DNA of 64,000 bases from Glycine soja (Eukaryota; Streptophyta; Magnoliopsida; Fabales; Fabaceae). The notes beneath the pieces are model-generated. The model was not told the origin of the DNA and did no database searches. It saw nothing but the letters and a program-made list of their open reading frames with translations. Shown here piece after piece: positions 14,233 to 24,274 of this stretch. A program made the translations under genes and the position numbers. The stretch lies in assembly GCF_004193775.1 (NCBI RefSeq), contig NC_041010.1:44815562-44879561 (forward strand), written 5' to 3'. Within the stretch, counting starts at the first letter, position 1. The number at the start of each line of letters is the position of its first letter.

Positions 14233-14347
14233 TTGAACAACAATAAACTAGACTTAGACAATATTCAGCAACCACGAGTGTGTTTGTAAAGTTACAGTAT
14301 AGTATATATATTTGTTACTGAATTGTCTAGTTTATTGTTGTTCAAAT
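14233..14347. repeat. Foldback with a ~22-bp perfect stem
   Basis: The arm at about 14233-14256 (tttgaacaacaataaactag...) is the reverse complement of the arm at about 14325-14347 (...ctagtttattgttgttcaaa). The loop is about 70 bases. A direct repeat of attcagcaacca sits just after each arm (14265 and 14359). It could be a small MITE-like foldback, a relic, or a young hairpin locus. No protein evidence. Confidence 0.7.
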
Positions 14348-14379
14348 ATGAAGGGAAAAATTCAGCAACCACAAGGAAG

Positions 14380-14617
14380 AAAAGGGGGAGCGGTTGAAGG
14401 ACTTTGCTTTTTAGTATTCGTAATTTTATGTCTTCTACTGCTATACTTAGTGAAAGCAAATCGAGTTTTTAAGAAGAAAATTAAAATTAATTAACAACGG
14501 TTTCCAAGAAATTAGAACCCGCTAGCTAGTGGTGGAAGTTTTGGTAGTATGCAGGGTCTTATGTTCAAAATACTTGTTGTTGTCATTATACACAAAAGGG
14601 GGAGCGGTTGAAGGACT
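14380..14617 (+). repeat. Duplicated 24-base cassette in two short ORFs
   Basis: An identical 24-base segment (aaaagggggagcggttga then aggact) occurs at 14380-14403 and 14594-14617. Each copy lies in a 60-codon plus-strand ORF (14312-14494 and 14529-14711), in the same frame, giving KGGAVEGL followed by a hydrophobic Leu-rich stretch. The sequences beyond the cassette differ. I do not recognise the peptide. The ORFs are listed only as context and may not be translated. Confidence 0.6.
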
Positions 14618-14711
14618 CAAATATAAAGAGAAATATATTTTATTATGTTTATTTCTCTTATATATATTATTTATTACACATCATAATAAAAGACATAGAC
14701 ATATAAAATAA

Positions 14712-15894
14712 TATTGTGAAAACTGTTATATGAATTGGTGCATGTGTCTCAAGACTCAAATATAAATTCTTGCTAGAAGTACCTCCTCCAACTTATATTT
14801 TATTTTAAAAAAATACTTGTTTTTGTACTTGAGAATACACCCACTTGAACAAATAGAAGAGATGCCAAACGCTGTATTAGCTCTATATACCTCTCTTTCG
14901 TCCGATCCAATAACAGGCCAATATCTACAAGTTGTATATGATTGATGATTTATTAAGACAAGAAAAAACTCAAAAAAAAAAAAAAGACCCCAAAACTTAT
15001 TGATGGGAGTACCTCGATCACTATCACATGAACCGAATGCTTAAATAAATGCATAGTTTGTTGAGCTTGATCAATTTTCTATTCCCACTTCCAACAATAT
15101 GTCCCAATCACCAATTAAGCTCTAGATTGTCTAATCCTTGTCCTCTGAAGAATACCACAATCAACCTCGCTGGAAAAAAATAATGTTGCAGTTCCCAAAA
15201 AGTTTGAGATAAGTAATTCAGCTAAATAAATAGGTTGAGCAATTTTGTTTCACTTTTTTTGCACTCTAGTATGCCTTCGGCACCAAATAAGATGTACATA
15301 CACAAGCTAGCCCAAGATCCATCAAGGCACATTGACCAACACCAACACGCAACAATGCCCTTTTTACTCCACTTCAAGCATGCATACATTACTTCTGTCA
15401 CAAAAGAATCTATAAAGCGTTGTTCCTCTCTCTGCCTTCTAAAGTACTTATATTTATTCATGTTCAAATGAAGTTAATGGTATATCACTTCAATCCGATC
15501 TATTATATGCTACACATAAGTTAAAGCAGGCTTTACAAAATTTTCACCGAAATTAAATAATTTTGTTGTAGCATATGTGTGTATTTTAACTATTAAATAG
15601 TGATTTTCTTTAAGAAAAAAAAAATCTTCGGACATATATAGTCAAATTAATTCATTACTTAAGACGAATAATTTGACAGATAAAAAACACAAAACGTAAT
15701 TTGTACTACTATTTAAATATGCCGAACCTGTTTCTTTGAGTCTAATTTGACAATTTACTCGTTTTATAACGATTAACTAATTATTATTTATTTTAATTAT
15801 AACTCACTAAAATCTCCTAATTAATTTTATACCAATTTTTTTTATTGATCACATTATTCAAAAGTGAATATATGTATAGCAAGCAATTTACCTA
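14712..15894. other. Intergenic DNA, possible unrecognised coding relic
   Basis: Mostly AT-rich. One open stretch on the plus strand (about 14827-14944) has protein-like composition, reading ..HPLEQIEEMPNAVLALYT.. to a TGA. I cannot assign it. The 15060-15470 part is less AT-rich but gives no recognisable product. No gene is called. Confidence 0.3.
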
Positions 15895-16580
15895 GCTAGT
15901 TTTTCTCAAGCAATCTTCCTTGGAATTTGGGCAATGTGGATCTCTATTAGCAAAAACAAATAGAGCATCAGGAAAGATATAGTGGTAATGGTAGATATAT
16001 AGAATGAATTTTGCAGTCTATAAATGATTTGGTAGTATAAGGTGGCTGAAATACCTTTAATATTCTCTTTTTTTATACTCATAGTAGTATTTTGATTGAG
16101 AGTCAATGACTAATTTTTCTACATGGCTACCTTTCTCAAGCAATCTTTCATAGAATTTGGACAACGTGGATCCCTATTAGTAACAACAAGTAGAACATCC
16201 CGAAAGATATAGTGGTAATGGTAGATATATAGAATGAAATTTGCGGTCTATGAATGATTTAGTGGTGTAAGGTGGCTGAAATGCCTTTAGTACTCCTTTT
16301 TTTTTTTTTTTATACTCCTAAGTATTTTGGTTGAGAGTCAATGACTAATTTTTCTACCTGGCTAGCTTTTTCTCAGGCAATCTTCCTTAGAATTTGGACA
16401 ACGTGGATCCCTATTAGCAACAACAAATAGAGCATCCCAAAAGATATAGTGGTAATGGTAGATATATAGAATGAATTTTGTAGTCTATGAATGATTTGGT
16501 GGTATAAGGTGGCTGAAATGCCTTTAGTACTTTTTTTTATACTCCTAGTATTTTGGTTGAGAGTCAATGACTAATTTTTC
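15895..16580. repeat. Tandem array, three ~230-bp units
   Basis: Units anchored on tctcaagcaatctt begin near 15904, 16134 and 16371 (periods 230 and 237). Each ends with gagagtcaatgactaatttt. Internal landmarks recur in all three: caacgtggatccctattag (or a variant) and agatatagtggtaatggtag. Differences are scattered substitutions plus a variable T-run. Short minus-strand ORFs through the units are by-products of the repeat, and their shared peptide is unlike any family I know. Confidence 0.9.
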
Positions 16581-17228
16581 GAGGTATTCATATTCATTTA
16601 AGGGATCGATCTCAAGAAATAAGGTAGGTTATCTACCAACCATGCTACATCATTTTAGTGCTTTAGTACTTGGTTTGCTCTATAATTTTCATATTGTTTT
16701 GGTCATTTGCTCTAGAAAGTTGAACTTGAACTTTAAGTCCAGTGGATATGGTGTTGCTGTCTTTTAGTCTCACATTATACTGTTGAGTTTGGGAAAGTGG
16801 CCTAGGCTTGGGTCAGCTACTTGCACCACCATTTTTACTCTTCACACCAGTCATTTTCTTAAAATTTTATAATAAAAATATCATTGATGAGAACTAGTTT
16901 CAAGTCCATCACCCTGTAATATGAAGAGACAAAAGAACTCCACAAATTAATAATGAACTATCATAATCAATTTTGACTACATGATACAATCGCAGAACAA
17001 GTAATTGCTATCAGAAGATAAAATTAGAACTATATATTAATAATTAATAAAGCATCACATAGTTAAAACAAATGGCTTTCTATTTGAACTACTTCCATAT
17101 GCATCAATCTTCAAAAGCCAGCATATAATTAACTTGAAGGCATTATAGTTCTGCCCAAAGAAGTTTGTGAAAATTTCAAAACGGCTACAGCTAAGTGTTA
17201 TACAGAGTAGAGAAAAATCAGCGAGTAC

Positions 17229-17282
17229 CTTGGCAGATTCAGAAGGAACTGTTCCATCTCCATCAACATAAGAATATAGTGG
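17229..17282 (-). pseudogene. Single-exon relic of an LCAT-like acyltransferase/phospholipase
   Basis: On the minus strand, a 54-base exon-like segment between a TTTTCAG acceptor and a GTACTC donor encodes PLYSYVDGDGTVPSESAK. This matches the Y-V-D-G-D-G-T-V-P-x-E-S-A-K block around the catalytic Asp of plant lecithin:cholesterol acyltransferase-like 4 / phospholipase A1 proteins. I found no neighbouring exons (the expected next one would carry GEHRGIL and a catalytic His), so it appears to be an orphan fragment from a duplication. The assignment rests on one motif. Confidence 0.5.
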
Positions 17283-17551
17283 CTGAAAACAGAGATGATA
17301 AAATTTCTTAATACATGCATGTATACACACACAACAAAGTACCATTAGCAAGAAAAAAGAGAATTATGTCCCAGAAAGAAAAAAATAGAGTAAAAATGGC
17401 AAAATAAAAAAGCAGTGCAATTTTCAATCTCTTTCGTATCAGTCATAGATATTGTCTTGAAACTAAAATTTACAATTTTAGATTTTTGAATGTTTTAGAA
17501 GCACTAATTTAGTAATTTATATTTTTATACTTAAATGGTTTTGTATATTTT

Positions 17552-18328
17552 GTGTTTTATTGTCATATAATTAAATACATTTTTTTAGATCAATGGTGGA
17601 TGTTTGGGACTAGTGCTCCAATTTTGCAAAAGATGACAATTCATATTCTTAGTCAAACTACTTCTTCTTTTGGATGTGAGAAAAAATGGAGTGTCTTTGA
17701 ACACATCGATACCAAGAAAAGAAATAGACTAGAACATCAAAGACTAAATGATCTAGTCTATGTTACTTATATCTTGTGTTTGAAGGATAAGTATTTTAAA
17801 TTTTTTATGACAAAACAAAATTCAAAACATTTATTTTTTTACTTTCTTTTAAACATAATTGATTTCTTGTTATATTTGTGATGTTTGATTTTATATTTTA
17901 GGTCCTGATACAAGAAGACATGTTATGATCCTATTGACTATGAATTCAGTGACCATATTGATTTTTAAGTAATTGAGGAAGAATCACTTTCTAATCCTGA
18001 TATAGATGAACTTGATATAGATGAACTTGAGAATACTTTGTATCACGAGAATGTAATTTCATTTGATGAATCATCAATAAATCATGAAGGCGAATGCTTA
18101 TTTGCTTAGTTAAATCGAACACATCTTATTTGTTATGGAGTTAAAATCTTATTTTTTTACTTGTTATTTAATTAGATAATGATAATCTTGACACCATAAA
18201 GTTTCAAGTTAACAATTGGTGATGTTGACAGTTCAACCAATAACATGTTTGAATTTGATGAAATTAACCTCAATGACTATTATAATGATTCATTGAAGAA
18301 TCAATTACTTTTAGACTTTAGTTGAAGT
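17552..18328 (+). pseudogene. Decayed hAT-family transposase C-terminus
   Basis: The frame from about 17589 reads QWWMFGTSAPILQKMTIHIL, then SQTTSSFGCEKKWSVFEHI and KKRNRLEHQRLNDLVYVTY. This is the hAT C-terminal dimerisation region (W-W...L..A..ILSQ..SS.GCER.WS....IH...RN.L...L..LV). After an intron-like AT stretch, frame resumes near 17903 (CYDPIDYEFSDHIDF) and meets an internal TAA, then an acidic tail to about 18109 and again at 18225-18328. The N-terminal zinc finger and catalytic region are missing, and I did not identify terminal inverted repeats or target duplications. It is non-autonomous debris, not an active element. Confidence 0.8.
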
Positions 18329-18678
18329 TATTATTGAATTTTATTTAGTACTGGTGAACTTAGATATTATGTTGGATTAAATTTGCTATATGTTATAATT
18401 TATGACATTTTTAGTTGAACTTTACTTTTTTTCTATCATCAACTTATGCAAATTATATTATTTTTTTATTTAATATTATATTAAAATATGAAAAAAATTA
18501 TTTGATTAAAATCGATTTCACTCCTATTTAAGTTCCATTGAGCTATTAATGTTGAACTAGTGTCTTTTCACCGGTCATGAGAACATCGGTGGATAGAACC
18601 CGTGACAGTCTTATCTAGTGCTTTTACATTTGCAGCTGGGAGATTTTAGATAGCTCATAAAATCGTATCTGGAAAGCC

Positions 18679-21600
18679 ATGGAGGTTGTTTCGCAGCCTC
18701 TGTGCACAATTCTTACCCCCACGCGCAAACACTCACTTCTCATTCCACAACAAATCCCCAATCCTTCTAAACATTTTCCCTTCTTATCCTTTCGCGCCAC
18801 CACTCTCTCCACTTCTTCGCGTTTTTCTCCCCCACCTCGTAATTTCATTTCGCTTTCCTTGATTTCCTTTACTATTTATTTTCAATTCCTCATATTTTTG
18901 TTCGTTTATTTCGTCGTTGATTTTATTTTATTTTTAAAATTTGCCTAATACTTCGGCCTGAGAATGTATTTCTGTGTTTGTGGATTTTGTGGCAGTTTTG
19001 TTCGCGACGCCGGAAAACCAATTGAGCATCGGGGAAGGAGAGAACACCGATGCAAGTGATTGGGCACTACAAGGTACTTCATGTCTTTAGCTAAAATATA
19101 AGCTAAAAAAATGTAACTTATTTTAGCAGAGCGTTTCAGTGAGTGTTTGAATTCGCGTAAATTGAAATATTAGTTAACGTTGATTTAGGTAAATGTTCAC
19201 ATGTTTGATTTTTGGTTGAGGTTGAGGAATTGATTCTGTGTCCAAAATTGATTTAAAGTTGAAACAATTTTAAGTAGCTTTTGTGTTGGATAAAAAATTT
19301 CGTACTCAACTTTACTACTAACTTGCTTTTAGAAAGAAAAGAAATCCAAATGTAGACCACATCACTTCAAAATTAATTTTACAAACATCCATCCAAATAG
19401 ACATATATGTTTTAATTCATTCATCGAGCATTGGATGTGACATGATGCTATTACAGTGTATTTGTTTCTGAGTCAATGAACACTTTACGAGCATTCCATC
19501 AGAAGCTTTAAACTATTGCTTTTGCGTAAATGAATAAATTTGACGTGTTTTCACTACTGTATGTGCATATTGGATGTGTATCCAAACACACTCTTAATCT
19601 TTACAGTAAGACTGACATGCATGTAACTCTCTCCAATTATAGGTCAAGCCCCTTGTATGGTAAGTTGAAGGAGTAATTTGAGGAGTTAGATATTGAGTTT
19701 TGAACTGCAAAGTTGTTTTCTGCTATTGACTTATAGTTGAATTGAAGGGGTTCCTCGGGTTTTAGGCTTACAATATGTCATCATTAGTTTGGATTAGTTG
19801 GTATAAAGTAGCACATAACTTGGTATTATTTTGCAGATTTTTATTCCCTGAGGAAGGATGTTGAAATTATGTCACAGCGTGTTGGAGAGATTAGAGAATC
19901 TTCTGGTCTACAGCTATTGGAGCAAGAACTTGGCAATTTGGAGGAGCAAGCAGCTGATAGCTCCTTTTGGGACAATCGGGGCAAAGCTCAAGAGACTCTC
20001 TCGACCTTGGCTGATGTCAAAGATAAGATAAAATTACTCAATGATTTCAAAACACAGGTTAGATTTACTTGTATCAATTTTCAACTATTATTTTAGGAAG
20101 GTCCAACATGTAATAGTAATAAAGAATGGGGGTTCCAAGTTTCAGTGTTCAATTTTAAATGCCTGACAGAAAGATCACTGGTCTAGATACACTAACAAAC
20201 AATAAATAGTGGAACATAATTTTGTAAATTGAAATCCGTAACACAGGGCTGTTTCAACTGCCAAAAGGGAAGCTTTATATGTACAGATAAAAGTGCAGCC
20301 TTATTGAGTTTGATATTTTTTCCTAACAAGTAAACACCTTACTCTATTTCTCTAAATTTATTTTTACATTACCAATTAAATTCATTACTTTTAGATTCAT
20401 AAAAAAAATTGTCATACTTTAAAAATTTAAATGTTGTTTTTGTACCTGCATTGCGGGTGCCTCTTCTAGTCTAGTTAAAAGGAAAAGGATTGATCTATTT
20501 TTCAAAGTGATGCACAAAATTTATTTAAGTATAATTCTCCCATTTTTTGTTTTCTTGCCCCTTGTTTTTTTTAATCTATTGTTCTCCAATTCCTTTATCT
20601 AAAATAAAATTTCAAATTTTAAAAGTTATTTTGTTCATAAGTTTCTTTCAGAATGATTGAAAACAATTTTAAAATTTTATTCCTAGCAGTTGATTATGTG
20701 GGATTGCAATTGATGATCACATGCGATTCATTCATTTAAAAAATTCAATGAAATTTACTATTTTCAATTATTGATATGATGGTTGAGTGCTATTTATTAT
20801 AAAAAATGTGAGATTAATTGTGTTGTATATTAGGCATATTCTAGACTATGCTTTGCCTAAATAGGTGTAGGCTTATCTTCAAAACATTGGATTGAGCCTG
20901 GCTTGTTACCCATCTTAGGGGTGGTTGACTTGGGTTTTTTGTGAAAGTTTATTCAGAGGCCTGCAATATGAAGTCCTTCAATCAAGCCAAGAAACTTAAA
21001 ACATTTAGTGTTCAAATTGGTATAACCTTTAATAAAATTATATTCTGTTTAGTATTTGTATCTAGGAAATAAAGGAAAACTTGCTGTTGATGAAAATAAA
21101 AATCTAAAGGAACTAACTGACCAGAAGACAGGTGAAAAGGAAACCATCCCATCTGCATACTTGGCTTTTAAACATGGCTGAATTAATATTCATGCAAATT
21201 AAGCTATGTGCCAATATGGATCTTTATCACAATGAATGTAGGTTGAGGATGCAGAAACAATAGTTAGCTTGACTGAGGAAATGGACTCCATTGATAGAGG
21301 GCTTTTTGAGGAGGCTTCCAATCTTATTAAAGAACTGAATAAATCAATAGATCGATATGAGCTGACTCAACTTCTATCTGGTCCTTATGATAAAGAAGGT
21401 GCTGTTATCTCTATTACAGCAGGTGCTGGTGGTACTGATGCACAGGTAAATAGCTATCTATGTACAGATACTACAGTAATGAACTTGTTTCTGTCATTCC
21501 TAGTCCTAGGAGAAAACATTTTGGTCTGATATATTATACTGGTAGTGGTAGAAGGCCAGAACTTAAATGCCAAGAAAAGCTAGAATTTATCTTTTCTTTG

Positions 21601-23709
21601 TCCATGCAGTTATGAGTTAAGACTTTAGAATACTACCTTGATGTCTCAACATCGTTAACCTTTCCAGGCTTTTAGGAATATTTGTTCATCTCTACCAAGT
21701 CCAAGTATTGATAAATCATAAATAACAGTCATATACAAGCAAATCTGGACAAGCGTTCTCCTAACGTATGGGGTGTGGGTTTGTTAAGCATTTAAGATTG
21801 TGCCATTTAGAAAAAGTAGTCATATTTGGTGCCTGTTTTACTGATTTTTATTTTCCATACTATAATACATGGGATTTGCGCTGTCTAGTGTGAGAAGATG
21901 CAATGTATCCATCTTTTCAGTTCCTTTTTCAATTTGTGTTATATTTTGAGATTTGAGTACTTGATGGTGATTCTGAGTATTCAGCTTTAACTTCTATATG
22001 AAAATTATCATCTCCAGTGCAGGATTGGGCCGACATGCTTCTTAGGATGTACATGAGATGGGGTGAGAAACAGAAATACAAGACCAGAGTGGTTGAGAAA
22101 TCCCCCGGAGAAGAAGCTGGAATTAAATCTGCTACCATTGAAGTTGAAGGTCGTTATGCATATGGATATTTGTCTGGGGAGAAAGGAACACATCGCATTG
22201 TTCGTCAATCACCTTTTAATGCCAAAGGCCTTCGTCAGGTAATAACCTACTTTTTTTGGTAGTTGAATGTCAGATTGCAAGATCAGGCCCCAAACACTAA
22301 ACTGAAATATAGTGTATGTGAATAACAATGATGCCCATGCCTACTCCTCCCCTTCTTCCCCCACAGAACAAAAATAAAATAAAATAAAATAAAAACGTGC
22401 TTAGTCATTTTCTACAGATTTGCCATTGGGTATTTAATGAATTGTTAATATTATTTTTCCCTTTAATTATCAAATGTATAATTTTTTCTTTTAAATTCCA
22501 ATGTTTCAATATTTATAAACAGACAAGCTTTTCTGGTGTTGAGGTCATGCCTCTTCTTCCAGATGAATCTATGAATGTTGAAATTCCTGAGGAGGACCTG
22601 GAAATTAGTTTTTCAAGAGCAGGTGGAAAGGGAGGTCAGAATGTGAACAAGGTTGAAACTGCAGTTCGGATCACTCACATTCCAACTGGTGTCACTGTTC
22701 GCTGCACAGGTTCTTTTCCCTCCTTTGGCACTTATTTAATCTCAAGAGTATAATTTTCTTGATTCATGGGAACAATCTCTCTATGATAACTCATATTTGA
22801 AGACACTATACTTAAAAAAATAATTTAGTGTCACATCTACTTCAATAGATTAAAGTTTCAAACATACGCCACTAAGTGTTCCTTATTTGGGAATTTATCC
22901 CTACTCTAACCCTTTCAGTGTGACTAAAATCTAGAATTACTCATTTAGGAAACTAATTTATAAGCACAAAGAGATCTCTGCAATGTCCAGTAAGCTATTC
23001 TCTACAGCCTTCTATGTTTGGAACATTCGAACATGTAATACTATTTGAAAGTTGAATTTGAAACTGTTTGAGGTGACTTCATTTTCAGTTGTGATTTACT
23101 TGGTTTATTTGTGATAAAACAGTTTATCAACGACATTTATTTTGTGCATTGCACATTTGCACAAATCTAGCTAATTTAAATATTCTGTGAATGGTAGTGT
23201 GATTTGGATTTTTGGTAAAGATGGTTTTCAGGTTTTACTTTGGCCTGCACTGTGTATCTTTAGGTACATTAATATATGGATCTGGGACTGCTCTTGCTTT
23301 TGTCAAAATTTAAGAGCCACTTCTCTTGTGCTATTTCTAGTCTGAATCCAATTCAAACATCTGTTTTTAATTGCAAGTTTTAACTTTAAACAACCATTAT
23401 GCAGAGGAGAGATCCCAACTGGCAAATAAGATCAGAGCTTTAAGCCGTTTGAAAGCCAAGTTGTTGGTTATAGCTGAAGAGCAACGCGCATCAGAAATTA
23501 AGCAGATTCGGGGGGACGCAGTCAAGGCTGAATGGGGGCAACAAATACGGAACTATGTATTCCATCCGTACAAACTAGTAAAAGATGTAAGAACGGGGCA
23601 TGAAACGACAGATATCACCTCTGTTATGGATGGCGAGTTGGATCCCTTCATCAAATCTTACCTCAAACACAAATACAATATGTCACTGTCTACAAGTGGG
23701 GTTAACTAA
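18679..23709 (+). CDS. PRFB1: Plastid peptide chain release factor 2 (PrfB1/HCF109 type)
   Basis: A class I release factor that in plastids reads UGA/UAA stops and triggers peptide release. In Arabidopsis, HCF109 also keeps UGA-ending plastid mRNAs stable. Exons: 18679-18838, 18996-19073, 19837-20057, 21242-21445, 22023-22238, 22523-22709 and 23405-23709. They join without shift to 457 codons including TAA (456 aa), the usual length. The first ~50 residues are Ser/Thr/Pro-rich and basic, as in a chloroplast transit peptide. The RF2 recognition tripeptide SPF is at 284-286 (in VRQSPFN) and the GGQ peptidyl-hydrolase loop at 330-332 ([12 protein letters not shown]). The N-terminal helical domain carries SSFWDN. 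SPF plus GGQ excludes RF1 (PxT) and the GGQ-less PrfB3. Unlike bacterial prfB, there is no in-frame UGA frameshift site. Confidence 0.94.
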
Positions 23710-24274
23710 TTATATCTTTTGTAGTCACGAATCGTTCCTACATACTATTAGTTGGCCTTTGTATCCTATACTAATATAAATTAAGTCGACAATCTGTTGT
23801 TTTGCAAGTCTTTTCCATTGATAATTATAATTGTTGCTTTTTTTTGCTGCATTAATTAATTATTGATGTTATCTCAACTGGAAGTATTAAGTTAAATGCA
23901 TTTTTCAATGGCTTCTTCCTGCCATATTTTGAAACTGAGAGTATCACCACCTGCCATTTTTACTGACCTAGTCTCCTTACATTATCCCAATTTCCCGCAG
24001 CTCCATTTTCAATCTCTGAAATATGCTGTAGGTTTCATTCTTTCCTTAAATAGCCACTAGTTTATTTACAGATTAATTGTTCTGTATTTTAGAAGTAATA
24101 TGGAGTTTTGTCACATAGCGGTGCCCATTGGACATTTCTAAACCTTAATTTTTCAATGAGGAAATCCATTCAAGTTTTCTGTCAGTTGTCTGAAAGGGTG
24201 TTATTCAGTTTCATAGAGAGCCTCCAACTAAAAATATTTTATACAAATCTTTGGAGAACATGCACAGATGGGCA

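Noticed and set aside
15906..16567. Pair of similar minus-strand ORFs (MTLNQNT...) that look like a small gene family
   Set aside because: They arise only because the 230-bp tandem unit repeats. Frame is not kept in the middle unit and no known domain is present.
18679..23709. Possible programmed frameshift as in bacterial prfB
   Set aside because: The seven exons join in a single frame with no internal UGA; plastid-type nuclear prfB genes lack the autoregulatory site.
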